From contig CAZGBM010000013.1 of NCBI GenBank assembly GCA_964523975.1, forward strand, positions 1 to 37,903: a stretch of DNA of 37,903 nt, in the 5' to 3' direction. This document shows positions 16,646-23,881 of this stretch, piece by piece (the first letter of the stretch is position 1; every line of letters begins with the position of its first letter). Source of the DNA: JAFGHJ01 sp964523975. Lineage in GTDB: Bacteria > Hydrothermota > UBA3072. The notes under the pieces are model-generated. The model searched no databases and was not told where the DNA came from. It saw only the letters and a program-made list of their open reading frames with translations. The translations under genes and the position numbers were made by a program.

Positions 16646-17295
16646 ATTTCTTTAGTTTTCTCGATTTTCAGGTCTTCGTACAAAATTTTGTGATCTTTGG
16701 GGATAGATTTATACATTAGAAAACCAAGTTTTCTGATTTCCCAGAGTGCTGCTTTACTCGTTCGCAATTTAAGGAAATTCCTGAAGCTACGCACGTTAAG
16801 TGTCATAATCAGTTCCGTTTTGAAAGATTCGGGAAGGAGATATTTAATTAAATCATTTGAAAATTTATACTTTGATAAAAACAGTAATATGTGTTTAAGG
16901 TTCTGGGCTGTCGTTTCATAAAATTTCCCCAGAACTTCATCGGGTAATTCAGGTACGACACAATATCTTTTTACGATTTTTTTATATCCGGCGGGATTTT
17001 TTGCCTTTTCTATATCTTTATCTTTTGTTAAATCTTTTAGTGTGTATCTCGTTGAACGTACTGTATAGCTTGCAATTCTGTGACGTACGAGTTCCTGAAG
17101 AAGAGCGCGGGATACTCCTTCAATCTTGAAGGTATAACTGCAGTGTTCGAAAATCGATGTATGCCCCCATTTTATTAGATTCCGGATTAGTTTCTTATCT
17201 TTTGGGCCCATCCCGTCCGAGGTTGAACCATGCGAGGTTCTTGCTGCTGTTATACATTTTTTTATCGAGTCTGAATCTATTAACGTAACTTTCAT
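16642..17295 (-). CDS. thyX: Flavin-dependent thymidylate synthase ThyX
   Basis: ThyX methylates dUMP to dTMP with methylenetetrahydrofolate and FAD/NADPH, releasing tetrahydrofolate. The 217-residue protein has the diagnostic ThyX motif RHRIASYTVRSTRY (RHRx7S, near residue 71), a WGHTSIFEHCSYTFKIEGVSR lead-in, and LNVRSFRNFLKLRTSKAA with the C-terminal substrate-binding Arg. It depends on the folate one-carbon pool in which FolD (26620-27438) also acts. The predicted transcript starts on the ATG, with no Shine-Dalgarno site. Confidence 0.95.
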   Translation of the reverse strand: MKVTLIDSDSIKKCITAARTSHGSTSDGMGPKDKKLIRNLIKWGHTSIFEHCSYTFKIEGVSRALLQELVRHRIASYTVRSTRYTLKDLTKDKDIEKAKNPAGYKKIVKRYCVVPELPDEVLGKFYETTAQNLKHILLFLSKYKFSNDLIKYLLPESFKTELIMTLNVRSFRNFLKLRTSKAALWEIRKLGFLMYKSIPKDHKILYEDLKIEKTKEI

Positions 17296-17301
17296 TTTTT
17301 A

Positions 17302-17329
17302 ATTATATATGGAATCAGGATAAATTCAA
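17302..17329 (-). promoter_or_regulatory. Promoter of thyX, apparently leaderless
   Basis: On the minus strand TTGAAT (17324-17329) and TATAAT (17302-17307) are separated by 16 bases. The base seven downstream of the -10 is the A of the thyX ATG (17295). Confidence 0.6.
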
Positions 17330-17338
17330 GGGAAGGAA

Positions 17339-17460
17339 ACACAAGATTTCGCAAAATTAATACAAGATTCCCCAACCGCCCCATTTTTATTTTCATTTTT
17401 TTGCCACAAGGGCACCAAGACAAAGAGAAAGAAATAATTTATATTAACCTCGAAAAACAC
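17339..17460. repeat. Intergenic CACAAG-type repeat
   Basis: The words acacaagatttcgcaaaatt, ttgccacaagggcaccaaga, caaagagaaag and cctcgaaaaacacaaagttg recur here as in other gaps. The 561-base space between thyX and the secreted-protein genes otherwise holds a promoter, an AT dyad and a long leader. Confidence 0.45.
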
Positions 17461-17540
17461 AAAGTTGTTTCTTTTTGCTCAATTTTCTATATGGTGATTT
17501 TTTAAATTAATGAATTATGTAAGTAAAAAAAATAATACCC

Positions 17541-17568
17541 TTGACATAAATCGTTTTTTTTATATAAT
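17541..17568 (+). promoter_or_regulatory. Promoter of the secreted-protein operon
   Basis: TTGACA (17541-17546) and TATAAT (17563-17568) are separated by 16 bases, a consensus-grade promoter. The predicted leader to the ATG at 17857 is about 280 nt, by far the longest in the window. Confidence 0.7.
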
Positions 17569-17587
17569 TATCTGATATGATAACAAT

Positions 17588-17600
17588 AATAATCGTTATT
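17588..17600 (+). promoter_or_regulatory. AT-rich dyad just after the promoter, possible operator
   Basis: AATAA-TCG-TTATT is a perfect inverted repeat located at about +13 to +25 of the predicted transcript. It resembles Fur-type boxes in composition (compare GATAATCATTATC), but chance is not excluded in such AT-rich DNA. Confidence 0.35.
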
Positions 17601-17731
17601 TATAAAGCTGAAAGTATATCATAAGTTAAGCAAAGTGGTAATTTTCGGATTTTTAAACTTATATATGATAAGAATATTGTATTGTCTAAAAGATTTTATT
17701 AATAGGAGGTGCAAGATGTTATAGAAGTAAG

Positions 17732-17821
17732 ATGATATATTTGAAGAGATATGGGTATGTGGTAAAATCGCGTATCTATTTCGACTATCGCTGTTTATTT
17801 GGCATCTTTGAGGTGAATTAA
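17732..17821 (+). CDS. Possible 29-residue leader ORF
   Basis: Within the long leader a 29-codon frame runs from ATG (17732) to TAA (17821) and encodes an aromatic-rich, basic peptide (MIYLKRYGYVVKSRIYFDY...). Just upstream, a strong AGGAGGTG site (17704-17711) precedes ATG-TTA-TAG (17716-17724), a two-codon ORF. Translation of either is unproven. They could be attenuator-type leader peptides or remnants of an older gene start. Confidence 0.25.
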   Translation: MIYLKRYGYVVKSRIYFDYRCLFGIFEVN

Positions 17822-17856
17822 TTTAAGTGGGTGTATTTGTAACAAAAGGAGGCAAG

Positions 17857-19371
17857 ATGGAAAACATAAAGTCAAATTGGATCTTAAAGTTTTTTATTGT
17901 GTTAATCTTCATGACTGTTCAGGGTTCTGCTTTTGCGTACACGGTTAATGGTCATGTTGGGTGCATAACCACCGGTGGAGTTCCCTTTGGTGCTTTGGTT
18001 AAAGTTTATGATGTCGACCCTTTGCCGGGAGGATTGTACGATGTTGATGCTACTCCAATGTCTACTGCTGTAGTAGATACTAATGGTGATTTTTCTGTAA
18101 CATTTTCCTGGCCTTTTCCTGGGACAGGTTTTGAAGTTGGTGGTCCAGATTTAATCTTTCGATTCATTCAGAATATTGATGGTTCACTTACGGATATATA
18201 TGAGGAAACGCCATCTACGGAAACGCATTGGAATGCAGCGGATGGCTCTACAATATCTTTTGAAGTTACCTCACCTCTTGCGATTTGCATAACCCCGGGT
18301 ATTGATACAACAGATATTCCGAATAATAAACTTTTTTTATTTACAAGGGTTGGAAATTGTGAAACAGATGATATTGATTGTAAGGGAAGCGTATTAAGTA
18401 GTGAAGGTTATTACCGTCCGCGAAAAGCTCCGTATAGTTTTACCGGAAAGGATACTGACCAGCCTTTTGGACGAGTTTTATACCTTTTTGGTTGGTTCGG
18501 AAAGAAATGCAATATTGCTTATTATAAGGTTAAATACAGTACGGATAATGGAACCACATGGAATGATTTAGAAACATCTCTTCCCGATAAATGGTATGAT
18601 ACATCTGACCCCAATCCTCTTAATTGGCATTGGGTATCCGAATCAATGGGTCCGTTTTCGGATGGCGGTAAAGACAATCTTTACAAAGTTCCTTTCTTTG
18701 TAAGGCCTAATACGCCATGGGCATGGCTTGACCGTGTTGCTATTTTTAATACTACGATAACTACAGATGGTCTTAACCGGATAAAGATAATTGGTTATAA
18801 ATGGTCTGGTGATTCCCTGATAAAAGTTACGAGTTCAGATATGCTTATAGACCCAAACTTCGGTGAAATAGTCCTTCAGATTGATAACACGGTACCATTA
18901 ATCGAAATTTTGGATGTTAAATTGAATGGGGTCAGTAAATCAGTATGTCAGATTCTAGATTTTGGTACAGGTGCCGGTGATAAGATTAGTATAAACTTTC
19001 GAGTCTGGGATAATCGCGGCCACCTGAGGGATTATGTCCTGAATGCGATGTATGGACATGACTGTTATGTAAATCCGAGACCGACTTTGCCTAATAAGGC
19101 ATACGATGATTATAACAGCAATGCCTCAGGTAGTCCATCATGGCAGGGAAGCATGAGTTACATTAGTGAATATAAAGGCTCTACCTATTTGACAGGTGGT
19201 GGCAGTCCTATATTAGATTGTCATTTAATGACATATGCCGGGATGCCTTTGAGTGTAATGCCAACATGTGCATATCAGTTCAGATTGGGTGTGTACAAAA
19301 GAACAACTAATGGTTACGGATTGATTTATTATGGGGAAGATACGTGGCATGTAACCATTCAAAGACCTTGA
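17857..19371 (+). CDS. Secreted protein with N-terminal transthyretin-like fold, function unknown
   Basis: From the ATG at 17857 (Shine-Dalgarno AGGAGG seven bases upstream; an earlier GTG at 17827 has none) the protein has 504 residues. A signal peptide covers residues 1-28 (ending GSAFAYTV). Residues about 29-125 look like a transthyretin-like or carboxypeptidase-regulatory beta-sandwich (VNGHVGCITTGGVPFGALVK, VVDTNGDFSVTF). The remainder is a beta-rich, Trp/Tyr-rich region with paired cysteines (for example C358, C420, C459, C473 by rough count) suited to disulfides outside the cytoplasm. No catalytic motif is recognised. It is followed at once by the C39-like protein gene, whose Shine-Dalgarno site abuts its stop codon. 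Confidence 0.7.
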   Translation: MENIKSNWILKFFIVLIFMTVQGSAFAYTVNGHVGCITTGGVPFGALVKVYDVDPLPGGLYDVDATPMSTAVVDTNGDFSVTFSWPFPGTGFEVGGPDLIFRFIQNIDGSLTDIYEETPSTETHWNAADGSTISFEVTSPLAICITPGIDTTDIPNNKLFLFTRVGNCETDDIDCKGSVLSSEGYYRPRKAPYSFTGKDTDQPFGRVLYLFGWFGKKCNIAYYKVKYSTDNGTTWNDLETSLPDKWYDTSDPNPLNWHWVSESMGPFSDGGKDNLYKVPFFVRPNTPWAWLDRVAIFNTTITTDGLNRIKIIGYKWSGDSLIKVTSSDMLIDPNFGEIVLQIDNTVPLIEILDVKLNGVSKSVCQILDFGTGAGDKISINFRVWDNRGHLRDYVLNAMYGHDCYVNPRPTLPNKAYDDYNSNASGSPSWQGSMSYISEYKGSTYLTGGGSPILDCHLMTYAGMPLSVMPTCAYQFRLGVYKRTTNGYGLIYYGEDTWHVTIQRP

Positions 19372-19386
19372 AAGGAGGTGAATTCA

Positions 19387-20574
19387 ATGAAAATAAATCA
19401 TATCCTATTGATAATTCTGTCGATATGTTTGTTTCAATTAACTTTCCCATCAACTATTTTCGCATATTCTATAATGTTACCGGATGTTCCGTGTACTCCA
19501 TCTTTACCTTATTTAGCAGAAGCGGACCATTATTCTGGTCCTGCGTGTGTGCAGATGATACTGAACGCCTGCCCTAATTTGGCAAAGCGTAATTATAATA
19601 GCCAGGCTGATATATATGCTTCGATATTGTCGCATAATTCGGAACCTACTACTTGGTTTAGCGACCCCGATGGAATTGAAGGCGCTCTTGAAGATCCTGT
19701 TTTCTCTCCTTGCGGGAATTGGGTAGATTATTCGAATACAGCTAAATATACTGTTCTTGGAAAAATGCTATACTGGATGAAAACTACTAGATACTTAGCG
19801 CCGGTTTCGATAAGTGCCAATGAGCGTTGGGTGACTGTTATCGGTTATCAGACCGATATCGAACCTCCTTATTCTGATTCGGTAACCCTTCAGAATATTT
19901 TTTTCTATGACCCTCTGCCGGGAAGCTCATCGTATGGCTGGGTTAATGGAGCCGTTTGGTTGTCGGATACTATTTACTGGGGTGTTCCTCTTAGTAAAGC
20001 CGGAAGTGCCTGGAATAATAAATATATTGCCATAATTGAGCCTCCAAAAGCAAGTCCAAGAGTTGTAATACCCAAGTGGATTTTAGAGGGACCGATTTTG
20101 CCGGTAGACAAAATCAAACAATATGCTAATAAATGGTTGGAAAATGTTCGGCGAGAGAAGATAGCACAGGGTCCGTTTGAAATCCTTCGAAAAAAAATCG
20201 CCATAGATACTCCGATACTAATAAAAGCGTCCAGATACTCGTACTATCTGGTTCCATTCAAGGATAGTCGTCTTGTAGCTATATTTAATGCTTATAATGG
20301 TTCATTTGAAGAACTCCGTTATTTTGACAAGCCCCAGAAGTATGTTGTAACGCCAAAATTGATGAACAGCAGGTTAGAAAAAATACTTAAGGCACGTAAA
20401 ATCAAAATAATCGAATCATCAACGCCGGAGCTCCGATTTTATTCGGAACAAGCACCTCTCGGTAGATTCTCTCCTGTATGGGAGGTTCAGGCAGCAGTAA
20501 AGGATCCAAAAGGAAAGAATATCAAACTTCCAATAATTATGAATATTAATGGAGAGATTATAAGGGGTTTGTAG
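19387..20574 (+). CDS. Secreted C39-like (papain-fold) protein, probably degenerate active site
   Basis: The start is the ATG at 19387 after a perfect AAAGGAGGTG site. The 395-residue product has a signal peptide (residues 1-26, ending STIFAYS). Residues about 30-215 have the shape of a C39-like peptidase: an ADHYSGPACVQMIL block where active enzymes have CGPA, a RWVTVIGYQTD block where they have HWVVVxGY, and FFYDPLPGS for the Asp. The usual Cys and His appear replaced by Ser and Arg, though the Cys after GPA could conceivably serve. The C-terminal 180 residues are basic and unrecognised. A peptide-binding or pseudo-protease role together with the upstream secreted protein is inference. Confidence 0.6.
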   Translation: MKINHILLIILSICLFQLTFPSTIFAYSIMLPDVPCTPSLPYLAEADHYSGPACVQMILNACPNLAKRNYNSQADIYASILSHNSEPTTWFSDPDGIEGALEDPVFSPCGNWVDYSNTAKYTVLGKMLYWMKTTRYLAPVSISANERWVTVIGYQTDIEPPYSDSVTLQNIFFYDPLPGSSSYGWVNGAVWLSDTIYWGVPLSKAGSAWNNKYIAIIEPPKASPRVVIPKWILEGPILPVDKIKQYANKWLENVRREKIAQGPFEILRKKIAIDTPILIKASRYSYYLVPFKDSRLVAIFNAYNGSFEELRYFDKPQKYVVTPKLMNSRLEKILKARKIKIIESSTPELRFYSEQAPLGRFSPVWEVQAAVKDPKGKNIKLPIIMNINGEIIRGL

Positions 20575-20604
20575 AGTAAAAAGATATATTGATTTAGATA
20601 GAGA

Positions 20605-20655
20605 GGGTGTGTTGCCATAGAATAAAATCTGGTAACACGCCCTTTATTTTTAATT
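20605..20655 (+). terminator. Intrinsic terminator after the secreted-protein operon
   Basis: A 13-base-pair stem (gggtgtgttgcca with tggtaacacgccc, including two wobble pairs) encloses a 12-base loop and is followed by tttatttttaatttttttt. It lies 31 bases after the stop codon. Confidence 0.88.
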
Positions 20656-20750
20656 TTTTTTAAAATACTTATAAATAGAGAAAGATTTTGTCGCAGCCCT
20701 AATAGTAAGTGGAAAAATGCTAACAATTTTTAATTTTAAACCGGGAAACA

Positions 20751-20779
20751 TTGACAAAGGTATTTGAGCAAGGTATTCT
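20751..20779 (+). promoter_or_regulatory. Promoter of the methyltransferase gene, leaderless
   Basis: TTGACA (20751-20756) and TATTCT (20774-20779) are 17 bases apart. The predicted first base is the A of the ATG at 20786. Confidence 0.65.
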
Positions 20780-20785
20780 TGTAAA

Positions 20786-21520
20786 ATGAATTATAATATC
20801 GATTATGATAATATTTCAGAAAATTATTCAATATATAGAAACGCAAGCTCAACGGTTGTTAATCACATTTTAGAAAAAATAAAAAATAAAAATATCAAGC
20901 GAATTCTGGAAATAGGATGCGGTACGGCCGATTATTTGTATGCGTTAACGCAGCAGTTAAAATGTGATTCTTATGGATTTGATAATTCTGAGAATATGAT
21001 AAGTGAGGCAAATATAAAAAATCCGGGTTTAAATTTAAGTATTAATGATATAAATAATGTCTTTGATTACACTGATATTTTTTTCGATTTAGCCTATTCC
21101 GTTGATGTAATTCATTATGTAAAGGATTTAAATCATTATTTTAAGGAATGTAGCCGGATTTTAAATAAAGATGGTGTTATATTTACAATAACGGATTCAG
21201 AAGAAGATTTAGAAAATAGAACAATAACGCAGTATTTTCCCGAATCGTTAGAAATCGAGAAGAAAAGATATCCGGGCACTTATAAAATAGTAAAAAACAT
21301 GAAAGATAATAGGTTTAAAGGGATTGAGATAACTCATTCGGAAAAAGAGTATAAAATGGATGAAAAAACCTTTCAAAAGTTTAAAAATAAAGCTTTTTCT
21401 TCATTACGTCTTATAGGTGATGAAAGTTTTGAGAATGGGATTGAGAAGATAGAAGAAGATATGAAGAAGAATAAATGCCTTATCAAAGAGTTATATACAT
21501 ATATCTGGGGAGTTAAATAG
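20786..21520 (+). CDS. Class I SAM-dependent methyltransferase
   Basis: The 244-residue cytoplasmic protein has SAM-binding motif I ILEIGCGTADYLYAL (near residue 40), the acidic FDNSENMI motif II, and FDLAYSVDVIHYVKDLNHYF with the following ILNKDGVIFTITDSEEDL strand typical of Methyltransf_11/25 enzymes. The C-terminal third is Lys/Glu-rich and unrecognised. The acceptor is unknown. It stands alone between a terminator and repeat DNA. Its own promoter places the transcript start on the ATG, and no Shine-Dalgarno site is present. Confidence 0.85.
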   Translation: MNYNIDYDNISENYSIYRNASSTVVNHILEKIKNKNIKRILEIGCGTADYLYALTQQLKCDSYGFDNSENMISEANIKNPGLNLSINDINNVFDYTDIFFDLAYSVDVIHYVKDLNHYFKECSRILNKDGVIFTITDSEEDLENRTITQYFPESLEIEKKRYPGTYKIVKNMKDNRFKGIEITHSEKEYKMDEKTFQKFKNKAFSSLRLIGDESFENGIEKIEEDMKKNKCLIKELYTYIWGVK

Positions 21521-21544
21521 TTTTTCGGGATTTAGTAAAAAAAG

Positions 21545-21705
21545 CTTTCTTTATTTGTGCTATTCGTGTGATTTGTTGTTTCTGATTTTGGGTTGCGGGT
21601 TGAGTTTAAACAAACAAAAATAATTTAGTGTATTTTGTGTGTTTCGTGGTTAAATAAATTGTTTTTTTCTGTGTTCCTCTGTGTTCTCTGTGGTAAGAAA
21701 GGGGA
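21545..21705. repeat. Intergenic repeat, with a piece like the family B inner arm
   Basis: atttgtgctattcgtgtgat and ttgttgtttctg resemble the inner arm of the family B element. They are followed by tgtgtttcgtggttaaataa and ctgtgttctctgtggtaaga. The block fills the gap before the LmbE-type gene. Confidence 0.5.
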
Positions 21706-21724
21706 ATTGGGGGGGGATTCCATC

Positions 21725-21753
21725 TTGACAGTAAATGTAATTACACGTATCTT
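21725..21753 (+). promoter_or_regulatory. Promoter of the deacetylase-glycosyltransferase operon
   Basis: TTGACA (21725-21730) and TATCTT (21748-21753) are 17 bases apart. The predicted start, near 21760, lies two bases before the ATG at 21762, so the message is essentially leaderless. Confidence 0.65.
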
Positions 21754-21761
21754 GCTTAATA

Positions 21762-22400
21762 ATGTGGAATTTTAAAAATTGTGCGTTAATTGTAGCTCAT
21801 CCTGATGACGAAACCCTATGGGCTGGAGGTACTGTTCTTGTCAATTCCGGGTCAAACTGGGAAATAATCTCTATGTGTAGAAAAAGCGATGCAGATAGAA
21901 ATCCAAAATTCTTCAGAGCTCTTAAAGAGCTTAATGCTGTCGGAGATATCGGAGACCTTGATGACGGAGTCGAACAAATACCTCTTGAAATTCAATCAGT
22001 TGAAGAAGTAATTTTAAAATTACTCAAAAAAAACGAATATGATCTCATTATTACACATAGTATTAGAGGCGAATATATAAGACATAAAAGGCATGAAGAG
22101 ACCGGTAATGCGGTATTATCTTTATCGGAAGACGAAAAATTGGTTACTCGGGAATTGTGGATGTTTGCGTATGAAGATGGTGAAGGAAAATATTACCCTC
22201 GGCCGATAGATGATGCGGATATGGTTATACCACTTCCGGAAAAAATATGGAATAAAAAATTTAAAATTATTAAGGATATATATGGTTTTCCCTCGGATGG
22301 CTGGGAAGCGAAAACCAACCCTAAAACGGAAGCTTTCTGGCGTTTTAAGTCGGCAAATGAGGTTAGAGAGAAACTTATATCCAGGAGCGAGAAGTTATGA
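21762..22400 (+). CDS. PIG-L/LmbE-family N-acetyl-sugar deacetylase
   Basis: The 212-residue protein has the zinc-binding AHPDDE motif (residues 12-17, VAHPDDETLWAGG) of the PIG-L/LmbE family, the LDDGVEQ segment and a later THSIRGEYIRHKRHEETG stretch holding further metal histidines. Members remove acetyl groups from GlcNAc-type moieties in GPI-anchor, mycothiol, bacillithiol and antibiotic pathways. It overlaps the glycosyltransferase gene by ATGA. A glycan or glycoside made and then deacetylated by this pair is likely, but the substrate is not evident. Confidence 0.88.
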   Translation: MWNFKNCALIVAHPDDETLWAGGTVLVNSGSNWEIISMCRKSDADRNPKFFRALKELNAVGDIGDLDDGVEQIPLEIQSVEEVILKLLKKNEYDLIITHSIRGEYIRHKRHEETGNAVLSLSEDEKLVTRELWMFAYEDGEGKYYPRPIDDADMVIPLPEKIWNKKFKIIKDIYGFPSDGWEAKTNPKTEAFWRFKSANEVREKLISRSEKL

Positions 22401-23539
22401 AAGTACTTGTAATGTTTGATTACCCCGCATCTCCCGGCGGGCTTGCCACACAGGGTGCCCTTTTATACAGAGGTTTGACCGAGATGGGGATTGAAGCTTA
22501 TCCTGTAAATTACGAATCTTACCAGGAGAAAGAATGGTATTACCACTGGTTTAAGCCCGACGTAGTTGTTGGAGTAGGGTATTGGGGACATACCCCCCAG
22601 CTTATACTGCACCCGCAGAGATTTGGATGCCTTGCTATTCCGTGGCTGGTTGCGGACGGATACGTCGGAAGTTATAGGGAGATTCTTGATGCGTTGCCTC
22701 TTATTTTGGTTACTTCCAAGTGGGTTAAAAGGATTTACAAAAGAGACGGTTTGAGTGGTGAAAACATTACCGTTCTCCCGGTTGGCTGCGATACCGGTTC
22801 TTTTATTCCGAGAGAGAAAAAAGACCCTAAAATTGTTGCAATTCGTGAATCTCTCGGAGTAACGCCTGAAGAGTTAATGATTTTGACTGTTGGTGGGGAT
22901 GCGACTTCTAAAGGTGCTCAGGAAGTTATGCAGGCTTTAGCAATTAATGAACCGAAAGCCCCTCCCTGGAAATATGTATGCAAAGTCTGGCCCCAACCCC
23001 GTACGGAAACCCAGAACCTTGTAGATATGCAGCTTGCAGCGCAACTTGGTATTTCTAAAAAAGTTGTTTACGCTTCTAATGTGATTTCGAGAAATTTTAT
23101 GCCCTATCTTCTGGCGGCTTGTGATATATATGCAGCTCCTTCCCGGTTAGAAGGGTTTGGAATGACTCAGATAGAAGCAGCGTCTTGCGGTAAGCCGGTT
23201 ATCGGTATTAAAGCGATGGGAATGCTGGATACAATGGTGCACGGCGAAAATGCTTTTCTTGCCAGTGTTGCACAAGAGATTAGGATTAAAGAAATGTATC
23301 TTGGAGATTACCCGGAAGATAAGCAGGCTCAAAGAGTTATTTTTAAAAGACCAAGAGCAGTTGATTTTAGAGCGAGTGTACATGATATTGCAAATTATAT
23401 GATGGATTTAATGGAAAGTGAAGAGTTAAGAAGAAAAATGGGTGAAGCAGGAAGAAAAAGAGCAATTGAGCATTTTGATTACAAGGTTGTAACGAGAAAG
23501 TTTTTGAAAATTGTTAAAGATAAGCTTGGAATTTGCTAA
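22397..23539 (+). CDS. GT-B glycosyltransferase, GT4 family
   Basis: The 380-residue GT-B fold enzyme has an N-terminal acceptor domain (MFDYPASPGGLATQGALLYR) and a C-terminal nucleotide-sugar domain with ILTVGGDATSKGAQEVMQAL, the ACDIYAAPSRLEGFGMTQIEA block holding the retaining-GT4 E(x7)E signature, and ASCGKPVIGI. The absence of a membrane segment suggests a cytosolic or peripheral enzyme. It is translationally coupled to the LmbE-type deacetylase. The donor and acceptor are unknown. A bacillithiol-type BshA role is possible but the N-terminal domain does not look like BshA to me. Confidence 0.88.
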   Translation: MKVLVMFDYPASPGGLATQGALLYRGLTEMGIEAYPVNYESYQEKEWYYHWFKPDVVVGVGYWGHTPQLILHPQRFGCLAIPWLVADGYVGSYREILDALPLILVTSKWVKRIYKRDGLSGENITVLPVGCDTGSFIPREKKDPKIVAIRESLGVTPEELMILTVGGDATSKGAQEVMQALAINEPKAPPWKYVCKVWPQPRTETQNLVDMQLAAQLGISKKVVYASNVISRNFMPYLLAACDIYAAPSRLEGFGMTQIEAASCGKPVIGIKAMGMLDTMVHGENAFLASVAQEIRIKEMYLGDYPEDKQAQRVIFKRPRAVDFRASVHDIANYMMDLMESEELRRKMGEAGRKRAIEHFDYKVVTRKFLKIVKDKLGIC

Positions 23540-23540
23540 C

Positions 23541-23823
23541 GCGGCGAAGCCGCTAAAGTGTAAAAATTAAATATCAAAATGGAAAATGACAGATTAAAAA
23601 TCAAAAATGAATTAAAAATAGAACCAACGAATCACACAAATAACACGAATATTGACAAAGCAGCTTTTCTTTTCTATGTTAATAAAAACGGTTGTTCTAA
23701 TTTATTTGTGAAATTTGTGCAATTTGTCGTTAAAAAATGGTTTGCTTTGGGTGGGGATTTAAAGATAATTTTGCATTTTTATTTGTCATTTTGCTTTTTT
23801 ATTTTTGATATTTTATTTACCGT
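23541..23823 (+). repeat. Family B element, copy 2 (nested inverted repeats)
   Basis: It begins two bases after the glycosyltransferase stop with the hairpin GCGGC-gaa-GCCGC, then taaatatcaaaatggaaaat, an inner arm aaccaacgaatcacacaaat/aacacgaat answered by aatttatttgtgaaatttgt, and ends with gcatttttatttgtcatttt and tttttgatattt. The order and most bases match copy 1 (12073-12389, minus strand). It fills the 342-base gap before the glycosidase gene. An 84-codon frame (23579-23833) inside it is not a gene. Confidence 0.78.
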
Positions 23824-23881
23824 GAAAAGGTAGTAAAATTAAATGAGGTATGTTTTTTGCATAAAAAATTGATTGTATAAT

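Noticed and set aside
19344..19577. 77-codon open frame across the junction of the two secreted-protein genes
   Set aside because: It is in a shifted frame over two well-supported genes with their own Shine-Dalgarno sites.
721..21705. CRISPR array from the recurring CACAAAG words
   Set aside because: The words are dispersed, vary in sequence and have no regular spacer length. No cas gene is present.
21762..23539. Bacillithiol operon (bshB-bshA)
   Set aside because: The family types fit, but no BshC is nearby and the N-terminal half of the glycosyltransferase lacks the BshA features I would expect. The evidence does not support a symbol.
23579..23833. 84-codon open frame after the glycosyltransferase
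   Set aside because: It lies wholly inside family B copy 2, and its residues reflect the nested repeats, not a protein family.
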